Shown piece after piece: positions 36,313-48,535 of a stretch of 64,000 bases of DNA; the stretch's first letter is position 1; every line of letters begins with the position of its first letter. A model generated the notes under the pieces. The model saw only the letters and a list, made by a program, of their open reading frames with translations, had not been told where the DNA came from and made no database searches. The position numbers and the translations under genes were made by a program. Source of the DNA: Melitaea cinxia (lineage: Eukaryota > Arthropoda > Insecta > Lepidoptera > Nymphalidae); the NCBI RefSeq assembly GCF_905220565.1, contig NC_059408.1, positions 8,990,508 to 9,054,507 on the forward strand, in the 5' to 3' direction.

Positions 36313-38510
36313 TATATTCTATAAAGAAAATACTGAACTGATGTACTCTATATGTATACATGACCACCTGCATCGCAATATATAAATGTACACATATTAT
36401 ATATTTACAAAATTCATGAAAAGTATTTCATATAATTACGAGGTCATACGAAAACGGCATAGTTTATACTCATTTGACTTGCAGGAGACATCTCATACCT
36501 TCACCCTTCCGCATATAAAGAAGTTTTGACATCAAAAGGGTAGATACGTAGCACTATTTGATGTATGCGGATCTGCCTGATTTCACTTGTCAGAGTCGTG
36601 AGAAACGAAGTGAATATGAAATGAAGGATAATAAAAGGACGAGGGCTTCAAAGTACAGACTTTGAGCCAGCCAGATTTATTTATATTCCGATGTTTTATT
36701 GATTAGCTTAATAGAGTGTGCCTATTGGAATGTCTCTAACAATTTTTGCTGAACAATTGTAAGAATTTGACGTTTTATATTCGTACCTATATTAACATAT
36801 TCATCCAATTTTCTATCTCACATTTAAAAAATTTTAAGGAAGGGAAATTTAACAACTGGTTATTCAACCTTATTTTTTTTTAATGTCGTTATAAGCTGCT
36901 ACTCCATTTAACGTTTGATTAAAAGCATATTTTGAATTTGAAAAATAGTTTCAATTTTTTATTAATAATAATTTTGTTCATATTTCCTAATAGATTTGTG
37001 ATAATAAAATTTCATAAATTAAAGCAAGTCGGTTGTCTGTGAAACTACTCTACTCTACTACGGGTACGCGGTATATATGTCTTACCATTTTTCTGCAGAT
37101 TCATCAATATGCTTCTCTTTAAATGTGAGGTAAAGAAAAAGAACTGAGAATTTGAGACTTAAGATTTTAGTAGCACTAAAAAATAACCCCAAAAACAAAG
37201 TTTTTCTCAGGAATAGAAACCTATTTTGATAGATTAAAATATAAATAAGTTTACATGCAATTATATGTATTTCACATAACATAAGGGAAATAAAGAAGCA
37301 CCGAGGTTGCTTTTATCTTGCTTCCGAGTTGTGGAACGAGTTAAGTGAACCTTTAAATTTATCTTTATATACATATACTCGTATATTTATATGTAAACAA
37401 TTAAACGACTGACACATTTCTATAATCTGTTTGCATGACTCATATTAATTATTGTGTAGTAATTAATTTGTTTCAATGAATCATCACCTTACAGCCCAAA
37501 CTTTTAGGGTTAGAAAAATGAAACTAAAACATTGCTTTTTTTTGTTATATAAACAGTTATTTTTTTAATTAGATTGTAAAAAAGTTTTATTAGGATTTGT
37601 GGTTAACATTGAACATTACCAAACATTCAGTACAAATATTTTTAACAAAACAGGCAGTAAATGTTATGCACCAATCTTATAATTTTCGAAAATTTATCTT
37701 TTAATTATATAACAAAGCAATTACAATGATGAAATCTGCAAAATCCTTACCCAAAAAATGTATACTTACAAAAATAAAATACATTCTAAAGCAATAAAAA
37801 CAGGCGTGCGTAATTCTTTAGGGAAATTTCGGGAATTTTTCAAATATGAAGAACGGTTTGTAAACTTTTTACTTTTTTCTGTTTTTACTGATAATAAAAA
37901 TATGTTACAAAAACATGTATGAATGACGACCGTTAGAAAATTCCTTTACCTGCTTTGAGTTAGGCAGTAAGCAATCTTTTATTTTTCATTCGTGGGTAAA
38001 ATATTTTAATATACTAAATATCATCTGTGATTATTTACATACGTACTTGTAGACAATTTTTCATATATTACTAGTGTCTATGACGCTTTTTTTAAAGAAT
38101 GACTACCAATTTTTAGGTAATGAAGTTTTTAGTATTCAAATTACTATTATTTCGATCAGTATAATAAATTAAGAAAGAGACTTGTCTGAAAATGTTTCAT
38201 GTGACGTATAATATGAAATTTAGTATATAATAAAGATATATTAAAACAACAATACCTTATATCACAATAAAAATATTAAAATATCTATTTTCTTAGATAT
38301 AACTGTTTTTACTTGCAGTTTCAATAGGAGTGAACAACTATTGTTTTAGATTTGTGTTATTTTATAAAGAGTACGCTTCTATAATCTCGGATGAAAGCGA
38401 ATGCTTTATTTTTATAGCTTCTTTTATATGTATACGTAATACTTTTCAATTAAGTTTATTAAGTTTTCTTTATTTTAATCATACATATTAGTTACAAATT
38501 AATATAAATG
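36313..38510. other. AT-rich stretch, nothing recognised
   Basis: 2.2 kb without supported features. The frame at 37082-37282 (minus) is unrecognised. Confidence 0.5.
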
Positions 38511-38516
38511 TCCAAC

Positions 38517-38835
38517 AACCGCTCTGGTGTACTGGTGCGAATAGACGCCTAAAATACCGACCGATGAACACGACACCGATGGATATTTGTATTTGTACAA
38601 ATATTTCTTTCCGGTTTGGATATCTGTCTTTGTGGGTCTCCCCACCGTGCCTCGGAGAGCACGTTAACCCTTTGCTCTCCCGGATATTAGCATAAATACC
38701 TGACATCGACCGTTATTCATAGTAGGGAACATATCCTCCAACCCGAAGTTCAGCAGCGTGGTGGATTAAGCTCCAATACTTATTATTCATAGAGAAAGAA
38801 GCATATGTCCAAAAGTAGGATGTTACTGTCTGAAT
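38517..38835 (+). mobile_element. SINE, second head type, decayed
   Basis: Head AACCGCTCTGGTGTACTGGTGCG resembles the reverse complement of 45400-45428, a different head from the SINE at 20640. The B box is not recognisable. The body has TATTTGTATTTGTACAAATA, GTGGGTCTCCCCACCGTGCC, CGTTATTCATAGTAGGGAAC, CAGCAGCGTGGTGGATTAAG and a decayed tail (ATGTCCAAAAGTAGGATGTTAC). Confidence 0.65.
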
Positions 38836-41221
38836 GCATATTTTTATCCATCTTAGTGCGTGAACATATTTTAGACTACTAAAAAAAAAAAACTAAAATT
38901 AAAATGTAAAATGTATGTGTAGACTATTGTAATACGTTGGTAATCGTGAATCTAGCAGGCTGGATAGATTGACGAAGAAGGTGGATGGATATATGGATAG
39001 AATATTTAAGTGCCATCAAAAAAAACCATTAAAAATATAATGGCCATGGTTACTTTCATTTATTTGGTATTACAGCACCTATAGTTTATGTTCTAAGAAT
39101 TTGGTAAAAATAAAATTACATTTTTTTTAAATTGTAAAAGTAACTAAATACATGAAAACACAATATTTAAAAAATACTCCCATTTTCATCATCTTTGTTT
39201 TTATACTACAAATTATAAAGAAAAATAAGTAAGGCAGGATCATTGTTCTGTGTTCACTAATGCATTAAGCCGCAGAGTGGCTGTTGAACAGCGGTGTTTA
39301 CAGACAGACCTACTCTAGATAATGCATAACTTAAATAAAAACTTCAACAATAATAATGTTATATTTACTGAGAAAGAAAAATGCATATATAACACTACAA
39401 AGGTCACTCGAAAATATGAAACATATGCGACTCTTTCCCGACGGATATAATAAATTTTTCCTCAACCCGTATAACGTTACATTTACACGTCACATGTGTA
39501 TCCTACTTTACTCGGGATTATAATATTTATCCAACCTTTTTATTACATAGAAATGATATAATGTGACTTTTGTATTTTTTTCTATAATTTCTCAGTTTTT
39601 TAGTGATTTGACTGACGATAAAACATTTTGCCATATTAGTATAAATACATACTATATCATTTATAATGTATACAGTGAGTTATTGGCAGTAATTTGCAAA
39701 ATTTAAAGGACATCACGGATCGTCCCTTGATAATGGCGTCAGCAGTCTCCTGGAATCTCAAAATAACAATGGCGGCAATTCCCGCTTCATTGTAGTGAAT
39801 ATATGTGTAATTAGTGACAGAGAAAGATAAAAAAGTTATACTTACGGTATGTTTCAACGGCTTATTTTATAAAAGCAAACAATAGCTAAAGGGTAGCAGT
39901 AGTCGTTTTAGTTATAATAGCAGTAGTTTTAAATCTACCGGAAATTTAAAAAACAACAATTACAGTATGTCAGTACGGAATATTATACCGGAAGATCAAT
40001 TAAACTATTTTATATCGTTTATTTATATTAATTAAAATATGCTTTTATAGTTTCTTTGTTGCCTCACTATCATCGGTTACCCATAATAAGCCTTAAAAGA
40101 GTAATTTTTAACGAATGTAGTAAGTACACTATATGAATGCTACTTTCCTTTAACGATAGGACCACGTCAATTTATTTTAATTATGATTCCATTAAATATA
40201 TTATTTTTAACAGAATTTTTACAGAACTTCGGTTTGCAAAAACACAATAAAATATGTTTGCTACGAACTGTAAGTTATAATTATTTTGCATGTTTTATGA
40301 ACACGTATTATTTAATAAAGTTAACTATGCACCCTCACGAGTACGAGTATTTCATATTTTTACCTAAAGCGTTTTGTATATATATATTCAAATAAAAACG
40401 AGGACTAAATCTGTGTTAAGTAATAACCCGAAGGTTAAAGTCGCACCTTGTTTAATTTTCTTTTTTAAATTTCCAAGCGGACAGCTTGTTAAGTTTGTGT
40501 TAGAAATTTATACAATGAATAACATTTATCCCTAACGTTAAATATTAAAATCATTTTCTATTAGAGAGAAAAAAACGAAATGAATCAAAAAAATAGTCAA
40601 AATATTATTTCGCGATTTTTCCTTTATTTTCATTAAAACGTGTTTAACTTTCGTGTCCATTTATAAGTGGATATTGGATATAAAGGTATAGTTATTTAAA
40701 AGTCTCGAGAGAGCTCATTCTTTTCCAGAGAAAGGTAATCTACATATTGAGCAAGGACATAAACCTATCAAGTAACTCTATTCGCAATAACGTTACGAGG
40801 GAGAAGAAGGATATAATTTCAACTAATTGTATATCCATGAAGTTTCGTTACTTGTTTTTAATGTGACTTTTTAATAATTTAGCATGGAAGAATTATTTAA
40901 CATATTATTTATGAGACATCTTCCGTATATTTTTAATTATATTTAATCAAATTAGTATCTCCGCATATACAAATTACCGCATATACAAAGTTACTCTATA
41001 CTTCATAACTACACTACTGTTTAAATATTAGCAGTTATATCATAGTATTATAGGCAGATATTTCATTAATGCACTGACCGTCACCACGACCATATGACCA
41101 TAGCTTTTAAAGCGTAGTAGTAGCGCTAACTCTAAATAACCAAAGATAGATGCAATAAATATCCATTTAAATAATTAATATCCAATTAAAAACTTCTTTC
41201 CAATTAAAATTTCTTTCTATT
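38836..41221. other. AT-rich stretch, nothing recognised
   Basis: 2.4 kb. The frames at 39657-39857 (minus) and 40183-40395 (plus) show no domain. Nothing else is supported. Confidence 0.5.
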
Positions 41222-41665
41222 TTTTAACCGACTTCAAAAAAAGGAGGAGGGTACTGAATTCGACCGTATATATATTTTTTTATGTATGTTCGGGGATAAC
41301 TCCGTCGTTTATGAACCGATTTTGATAATTCTTTTTTTATTGGAAAGGAGATATCCCTAGTTTGGTACCATGATAAAGAAACCAGGATCTGATGATGGGA
41401 TCCCAGAGAAATCGAGTGAAAGTTTCGAAAACTCGCATAAATTTTTACTGGATGTACGGATTTTGATGATTTTTAATTTAATCGAAAGCCGATGCTTATC
41501 ATGTGGTCACATTTAAATTTCATAGAGATCTGATTACAACTTTAGGAGTAATTTTTGATAATGTGTCTTTACTTGACTATTTTTTCGTCTACCTACGTTT
41601 TATTACTTGTCGATATAATTGAAGTCGGTTTTTCTCCGTTTGCCTGCAAACACAATTATAAGATA
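41222..41665 (+). repeat. Family F repeat, copy 2, both ends present
   Basis: Left end TTAACCGACTTCAAAAAAAG, right end TTGAAGTCGGTTTTT then GTTTGCCTGCAAACACAATTA, so the outermost AACCGACTTC is inverted at the other end. The middle has TGAACCGATTTTGATAATTC, GGTACCATGATAA, GGATCTGATGATGGGATCCC, AGAGAAATCGAG and TCATGTGGTCACATTTAAAT. The right end also carries a small GTTTG/CAAAC hairpin. Non-autonomous and non-coding. Confidence 0.75.
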
Positions 41666-42336
41666 TATGTATACAATTATACATATAATATAATTTCGTT
41701 ATAGGTCGTTAACAAAACAAGGTCTTAAACTAAATTTGTAAATGAAACATACAAATTTAGTTGTACACAGAAATTGTTATTTATTTGATAACGATTCTAA
41801 CGACAGGAACCGTTGGTACATAATAAAATACTTTGATTATTACTATCAACAGACGTCAGTTATATTTACAAACTAGGACACGAATTATTTATAAAATAGC
41901 AATAGCCTATAATTATTACATTGTACATTCCAGCTCTGTTTATTGTAACAAAATTCACTGTCTTCAATATTTTTATATTATTTTCGTGGGTATGTAAATT
42001 CGAATTAATGTTTTAATTAAAATGCAGAATAGGTATTAGTGTCTTACAAACTAGTTGCTTGAGGAAATAGAATAATTTCACAAAAAAAAAATAGATTACC
42101 TACTTAAAATTATTCTATGCAGACGATTTGTCGGAAATTAGCCAAACCAATACATTTAAATAAAAAAGAAAAGAACTCGACAAAATGACTAAAACACAGA
42201 CGAGCCAATTATTCTCGGCGCCCGTGTTAATACAATATCAGAATCATATGAATGTTCAGTTAAAAATTTTACATGAATCAGTCGAACATTTATAAATCTG
42301 GATTTTCGTGAGTATGATTATTTAATTTTTATTTTA
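41666..42336. other. AT-rich stretch, nothing recognised
   Basis: Spacer between two family F copies with no supported feature. Confidence 0.5.
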
Positions 42337-42930
42337 TTAACCGACTTCCAAAAAAGGAGGAGGTTCTCAATTCGACTGTATTTTTTTTATGTATGTTACA
42401 TCAGAATTGTTGACCGGCTGGACCGATTTCAACATTTTTTTTTAATCGAAAGGTGGTGTGTGTCAATTGGTCCCATTTAAATTTATTTGAGATCTAACAA
42501 CTACTTTTCGAGTTATATCTAATAATGCGTTTTTACTTGACGCTTTTTTCGTCGAACTACGTTGTATTATACCGCATAACTTTCTACTGGATGTACCGAT
42601 TTTGATAATTCTTTTTTGTTGGAAAGGGGATATCCTTAATTTGGTACCATGATAAGGAAACTAGGATCTAATGATGGGATCCCAGAGAAATCGAGGGAAA
42701 CTCTCGAAAATCTGCAATAACTTTTTACTGGGTGTACCGATTTTGATAATTTTTAATTTAATCGAAAGCTGATGTTTATCATGTGGTCACATATAAATTT
42801 TATCGAGATCTGATAACTTCTTTTTGAGTAATCTTTGATAACGCGTAGTTACTTGACTATTTTTTTATTATTACTCGTCGATGAAACTGAAGTCGGTTTT
42901 TTTTTCGTTTGTGAGCAAACACAATTATTT
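42337..42930 (+). repeat. Family F repeat, copy 3, longer form
   Basis: Same ends as copy 2 (TAACCGACTTCCAAAAAAGG; GAAGTCGGTTTTTTTTTCG then GTTTGTGAGCAAACACAATTA). It is about 150 bp longer at the left, where CCGATTTCAACA, AATCGAAAGGTGG, CATTTAAATTTATT and GAGATCTAACAAC form a diverged duplicate of the right half. The family therefore contains internal tandem subunits. Confidence 0.75.
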
Positions 42931-43212
42931 TATTTAGCACTATTAAGTACTTTTACTCGCTTTACTTGAATGCTGATTACTTTACATACGCTCAGCTTGA
43001 ATTAGATAAATTATGTCTGTGGCTACTGCAATTTCACCAAGTTGTTGTTGTTTTTCAACACTGTTCCTATTGCCAGTATTTCTTTCTCGTAAATTGTAGT
43101 ATGATGTCCATAGGAATACTTTTCTATGAGATCATTACAAATGGATTAATCTCGGCCAAACAGACTAAGAAACAAAATCTTTAATTTTAGTATAAGAACA
43201 CTGAACTAGAGT

Positions 43213-43433
43213 CAGTGGCGGATTTACCAGTAGGCTGAATAGGCTCAAGCCTAGGTAGCAATTTATAAAAAAAAAGAATAGGAATTGCCACAACCTTTTT
43301 ACAACAGTAACTAAAAAAACCTTCCCTTGACTCGTTTATTTTATGCAATTATGGAATAGGCGAACTAAAAAAAAGTCAGCTAGGTCGGCAAAAATTGAAT
43401 TCAACTAGCGGCATATTTGTAAATCCTCTACTG
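43213..43433. mobile_element. 221-bp MITE with 5-bp target-site duplication
   Basis: Terminal inverted repeats CAGTGGCGGATTTAC and GTAAATCCTCTACTG match at 13 of 15 positions. The direct repeat AGAGT flanks both sides (43208-43212 and 43434-43438). No coding capacity. The CAGTGGCGG start looks hAT-like, but hAT elements make 8-bp duplications, so the superfamily is open. Confidence 0.7.
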
Positions 43434-43562
43434 AGAGTTAAGGACTGAAGGTTACTAACTGATCCGGCGAAGCTTCGTGGCACCATTTTTTATATCTTGA
43501 ATATATTGATTTTTTTCACAAACTGTCCTGATAATAACTTAAATAAAAAATGCTATAATATA

Positions 43563-44784
43563 TTAGGTCTTTACCTATGAAATTGTCGTTTCGTCGTACT
43601 GGCTATTTCAAAGCCAAAAAAAAAAATCGCTAAGAACTCTAATTTCAAATTATTTTTATTTTCAAAATATAGAATTATTTTTTTTATAATTAGTCATTTG
43701 TTTAGTGATAGCTTTCTGTTTGCATCGCATTTGTACGTTTTTTGTCATCATGGATATGTTAAAAATTTGAATGATTATGGAGTATTAGTTCCGTCGTGGT
43801 AGCAAAGTGGCAGAAGCGGCACACAACATCAACGACGTTTACGGTGCGAACCATGTGGTCGGCCGAAAATGTTGGCCGACAATGACGAATTACAGGCGAT
43901 TGTGGAGGCTGATGATTCTCAAACTACAGCTGAATTAGCAGCAGCTTTCGAAATTAGTACTTAAACAATATTGGTTCATTTGCGTCAAATTGGCAAGGTA
44001 AAGAAACTCAACACATGATGACAAATGGGTGGCTCTCGAATTGAATGAACGCCAGCGCGAAATAGGTACACGTCGAGACGTGCCTTGCACTGCTCAACAG
44101 ACACACAAACGAAGGCATATTGAATCGCATTGTTGCTTGTGACAAAAAATGGATTCTATTCGACAATCGCAAGTGCTCAGCTAGTTGGTTAGATCCTGGT
44201 TCAGTACCTAAACAATGCCCAAAACGAAAAATGACCCCTAAGAAAGTGATGGTAACTGTTTAGTGGTCTAGCGCCGGTGTAATTCATCACAGCTTCTTAC
44301 TAAACGGCATGAGCATTACTGCAGATGTGGACTATGAAGAACTAAGCACAATAATGGGGAAGCTCGTATGTCTCCAACCAGCTTTGGTCAATCGCTCGAC
44401 TCCGCTGCTCCTGCACGACAACGCGCGACCTCATACTGTACAGCAGACGGTCTCCAAGTTACAAGAGCTGGGGTTGGAACTTCTCCGTCATCCGCCGTAC
44501 TAACCAGATCTTGCCCCTACATACTTCTACTTTTTCTAGAATTTGGATAACTTTTTAGCGGAAAACAAATCAATACCCGAGAGGCAGTACAAAATGCCTT
44601 TGAAGAGTTTGTTCCCGTCCAGCAGAGTTTTTTTTAAGAAAGGCATCAATACGTTACCACTACTTTGGCAAAAATGCATTGATTTCATGGGTAATTACTT
44701 TGATTAATAAAAATAAAAAATGTATTTAAAAAAGTGCGTTAACTTATTTTATCAAAAACGGCAATTTCATAGGTAAAGATCAAT
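43563..44784 (+). pseudogene. Dead mariner transposon with DD34D transposase remnant
   Basis: Imperfect terminal inverted repeats (CTTTACCTATGAAATTG at 43568-43585; CAATTTCATAGGTAAAG at the right end) lie between TA dinucleotides, as for Tc1/mariner. Inside are collinear transposase pieces: an N-terminal RRGSKVAEAAHNINDVYGANH in one frame, then CDKKWILFDN (first Asp, codon 44141), SWLDPG, VMVTV, HDNARPHT (second Asp, codon 44417) and PDLAPT. The first-to-second Asp distance is 92 codons, as in mariner. The third catalytic position, 34 residues after the second Asp (codon 44522), is Tyr. In-frame stops occur at 44261 (TAG) and 44501 (TAA), and frameshifts lie upstream. It cannot make active transposase. 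The two plus frames at 44309-44503 and 44368-44550 are a real fragment and its shadow. Confidence 0.85.
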
Positions 44785-44866
44785 TATATATATTTAACAT
44801 TTTTAGTTATTATCAGGGCAAAGTTTATATATTATAATATTTTTATTAATCGTTTTAATTTATATA

Positions 44867-45034
44867 GCAATTTCAGTTTTCACGATAAACTAGCTTGCAG
44901 CTGAATCTTCATAAAGTATGAATCTCGTAAGTGAATGAAATGGCTTGTTACATTTTGATTGCATTTACGTTATGATCCTACATATTTTGCAATCTTCGCT
45001 GAGAATCTGTAGATCCAGTGCAGAAGAATGATTG
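44867..45034 (-). repeat. Unclassified repeat family X, copy 2
   Basis: The reverse complement of this block aligns with 21235-21402 end to end (CAATCATTCTTCTGCACTG .. ACGTAAATGCAATCAAAATG .. CATACTTTATGAAGATTCAG .. GAAAACTGAAATTGC). On the minus strand it begins directly after the 3' end of the SINE at 45031-45428. Confidence 0.65.
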
Positions 45035-45428
45035 TCGCTTCAGTCTGTAATGTCCCATAGCTGGGCAGAGGCCACTTTCCCCGTGTAGGAAAAGGATCGG
45101 AGCTTAATCCACCACGCTGCTCCAATGCGACTTGGCGGATATATTCCCTACTACTACTACCGAGTAACGATCGCTATCAGGTGTACATGATAAGAATCGG
45201 GACCGATAGCTTAATGTGCTCTCCTAAACACGGTGGGGAGACCCACAAGGAATAACAACCATCATCATCGTCATCATCATCATCACCACACCGGAACAAC
45301 CAGACCGGAAATAAATATTTGTGTAAACACGAATATCCACTCCGAGCGGGAATCGAATCCGCGACCGTCAGTGTTTAGGTGCCGCCAACACGGCACACGC
45401 ACCGTTACACCAGAGCGGTCAACCCAGA
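45031..45428 (-). mobile_element. SINE, minus strand, full length, with CAT microsatellite
   Basis: Reverse complement: head GACCGCTCTGGTGTAACGGTG, B box GATTCGATTCC (within 45345-45365), GTGGGTCTCCCCACCGTG, ATGTACACCTGATAGCGATCG, GGAATATATCCGCCAAG, GGAGCAGCGTGGTGGATTAAG, CCGATCCTTTTCCTACACGG and the tail CTGCCCAGCTATGGGACATTAC..ACTGAAGCGA. A CAT-type microsatellite (45260-45290) is embedded. The 89-codon plus frame at 45233-45502 (His-rich) is an artefact of it. Confidence 0.8.
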
Positions 45429-46899
45429 GCAGTCGGTCGTCAGCTATAAAATGTAACAATATTTTACATTTTAACGCGGTAATTTATTTAAAATTGATGT
45501 AGTTTAACAAACATTATTAAGGTCGCCGCTTAATACCTACTTGTTCTATTAATTGGTTTTATACCAATTAAGGAAAGCAGAATTAAACTTTCACATAGAA
45601 AATTTAACACACCTTTATAAAATATATTATAAAACGACTTAAACAGATGTAAAATTTTATATTACAACTACGTTAATTTACGTTTTTAAAGATACGCCTT
45701 AACGACCTTTACAGTTTAAAACAATGAAAATATTTCAAGTTTTTTTTTTTTTGCTCCGAATATTATAAAATTTATTAACAACATAATTCTTTCTTTACAT
45801 TTCATGCTTTCTTAAAATGTCGCGTTTAAAGCCGTAAGAGATGATTAAATGTAGGATTTAAGCTCAAAAGGAACAACGAAAAAGTGTAACAAGAAAGAAA
45901 TTGTTACTTTATCTTATTAATGAACTTGGTGTTGTCTTTACGTCGTCTTCTTTTTAATTTAAATTTTGCCTCAAAATATTTTAGATTGCTTTCGAGGGAT
46001 GGAAATCAGTCGATACCAAGTTACCTCTTAATATTTCGACCTGACAACGCTAAGTTAATTTGCAAAATTTTGTTTAAAAACTAACATTGTGCATTGGTAA
46101 GAAAATATCATACGTAGAGAACGAGGCCTATGTCCAGCAGTGGCTGAATATAGGCTGAATGCAAGAAAATATAATGAAGAAAATTGCATGTTTCAAGAAA
46201 ATATATTACTGGGATTGCTAACTGATCACCAGCAATCCCAGTCTGAAAACCAAACTGAAAGTTTATACCTTTAAAGATTAAGCCCCAAGTTCTGTAAGGA
46301 AACGTTTAGGCTGCAATACAAAAGCAAAATCTTCTCGTTCGTCTGCCTAGCTATCGAATGTACAAAAACTAAATTATCAGCAAAGTGTATAAGTTAGAAG
46401 AAATATTATTATTACAAACTAGAAATTATTCGGAAAGCGATATAAGGTACCAAAAATACAAAATATATTGAAATATAACAAGGAAGTAAATTGAATTATG
46501 ATAAATATGATATGATATGATATATGATAATTTGTTTTCCATATGATAAAACCATTTTTCATTATACAAGCCAGTAAAAAGCAGAGGATAAAAAATTAAT
46601 TACTTAATTTTAACTCCATACACTCATTGACATAGGATAAAGAGCGATACCTTGATAATTCTCTGTAAAATGTTGACATAGCGCTTCATAATCTATACTT
46701 ACCGGCAGTCGAAGTAATATTCGTCGTAGGCTTAACAGAGATCACTGTATATTTTATGCATAAAATATATTAATTCTTAAACAACTTTGCTATCGTTATA
46801 AAAACTACATAACATTTTGTCGTTACAAGTGTTTAAACTTATTTTTCATTACTTATATCAATTTTATCACAAAAACTTAAAAATAATGATATAAAATAG
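45429..46899. other. AT-rich stretch with one short RTE-like tail
   Basis: Positions 46118-46160 (GAGGCCTATGTCCAGCAGTGG..TATAGGCTGAA) are an isolated RTE/SINE tail. A short ATGAT-type repeat is at about 46500-46525. Nothing else is supported. Confidence 0.5.
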
Positions 46900-47160
46900 A
46901 TAAAAATCACTTACTTATTCAGTAAAAAGTTTTCAAAAGCTCGACCAAACACAACACTACCCACGAGTAATCAGAAATTTTCCGACCAACGAATGTTTGA
47001 TTTTGAGTATTTCAGTGAACAGATCGGTGAAATTGTCATGAGTGCGAGCGAACGGTTGCGATATGGCGTAATGTTGCCTCGATGATGGCTAACGCGACAC
47101 TGGCCCGGCCGCCCTGGGTGAGCGCCCCGCTTTCCGCGTCCTTGTCACAAACCTAACTTA
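46900..47160 (-). promoter_or_regulatory. GC-rich island; possible promoter and first exon of a host gene
   Basis: Positions 47040-47140 are strikingly GC-rich against AT-rich flanks (GGCCCGGCCGCCCTGGGTG, GCGCCCCGC) and resemble no repeat in the window. On the minus strand a consensus splice donor GTAAGTG lies at 46914-46908, about 130-200 bp downstream of the island, and the interval contains only a 22-codon ATG frame. That would fit a 5' untranslated first exon. On the plus strand a short TCAGTG initiator-like word is at about 47012. This is inference; no coding exon or TATA box is seen. Confidence 0.3.
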
Positions 47161-47524
47161 ACCCCATGGTAAACCTTTACCTATGCTTAAGCGATTTTAT
47201 AAAGTACAGCAATTTACGGTGTGATTTTTTTATTGCAAAAGTAAATGTAGAAATTTGCTACGATATTATATTCTAAATATTTAAATATTTAAGATGAGTA
47301 GATCAAAATTTGACGACTGTTCTTGTTCGAGTAAACGCCTTAACGCTGACGTTCAATGGTTCGTCTGTCGATTGGAGTAGTGACAGTACTTTACTACCGA
47401 AGTACAAAGACAAGTAGAAAGTGGTAGTAATAGAAGAAAGAAAGTAGAGTATATGTACTAATATTAGTTTTTTGTTTGAGTGTATCTCCTTGTGGCATTC
47501 TCAGCTACACCTTAGAAAACACTT
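47161..47524. other. AT-rich stretch, nothing recognised
   Basis: Upstream (minus-strand sense) of the GC island. No repeat or gene supported; it may be promoter-proximal host sequence if the island is a promoter. Confidence 0.35.
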
Positions 47525-47690
47525 CAACAATCGGTCCCGGCTGTTGTCACAGACACCTAATAGATCGCTATTAATAACTCAAAGAAGGGAAATTATAACG
47601 CTAACCCGCAGTAATAAATATTGGCGAATTTAGCTCCAACCCGTCTCCTATATGAAGAAAAGGCCTTTTCTCAATAGTTGGGCGCTTACA
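47525..47690 (+). repeat. Decayed SINE 3' half
   Basis: ATCGGTCCCGGCTGTTGTCA, AGATCGCTATTAATAACTC, TAACCCGCAGTAATA, TCCTATATGAAGAAAAGGCC and TCAATAGTTGGGCGCTTACAG follow the order of the SINE body and tail with heavy decay. Confidence 0.45.
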
Positions 47691-48405
47691 GGATGATTGG
47701 GTGCAATTTAGCTTAGCAAGCATTAAGTTATTTTTTTGTTATGTAATTCACAATACGTTTTTAGGTGGATAAGAAAAAATAAAGTATTGAAGGAGTTTTC
47801 TTTGAAAGTCGTTTAATTATGCATACAGTTCAAGTTTTCCCTTCTTATAAAGAACAGAACGAGTTCTTCATATTTTCGTCGAAAAACTTATTTGAATCAC
47901 TCGAGCAAAATAGTTATAAAATAAAACAAAAAATTAATTATTTCACCTCTCTTTAAATTAACACACAGTGTTGATTAAATAATTTGTGAACGAGTCAAAA
48001 CTTTTTTAATTATCGACTAAGCTCAACCCCTTCCACTTAAGTCTTTCGATCAACGAGTGGTTAAGAAGCCATTATTTTTGCTAAAGTGAATACAAGCTAA
48101 AACACAAAAACAGAATACTAATGAACTTTGGAAATTGTTAAATTGTTGTTTGTTTTATTGCCACGATCCAAATGAAATAATAATAAAATTAAGAAGTTTT
48201 TGTGTTTCCTTACGTACACCGCTACAATATTTAATGTTACCTGTAAACACATAGTTAAAATGGAACGCCCCTGAGACAAAAGTTCGAAATCCTTGATACC
48301 CGTTTTCAGAAAATGGATTTTCATGAAACCTTTTCGATTGCATTGTTGAAAGCTCGATAACCGTTACAGTGTAGTAGTATAAAATTTCTATTACCACTGA
48401 CGGTA
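47691..48405. other. AT-rich stretch, nothing recognised
   Basis: Frames at 48118-48324 and 48155-48397 (minus) overlap in different frames and are unrecognised. Confidence 0.5.
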
Positions 48406-48535
48406 GCGGGTTTATTTTCCTCTCGTAGCAGATATCTGTATTTATAGATATTTGTTCTGTTTTGAGTGTTTGTATCCTTGTCCATTTACCGACGTAGCCC
48501 TGACGAGCATATACTTAAAGCCCCCTATTGATTAT
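48406..48535 (+). repeat. Decayed SINE body fragment
   Basis: GACGGTAGCGGGTTTATTTTC, AGATATCTGTATTTATAGATA and TGTTCTGTTTTGAGTGTTTG are a weak but ordered match to the second SINE head type and its body. Confidence 0.35.

Noticed and set aside
45233..45502. His-rich 89-codon frame (possible metal-binding protein)
   Set aside because: His run is the CAT microsatellite inside a minus-strand SINE.
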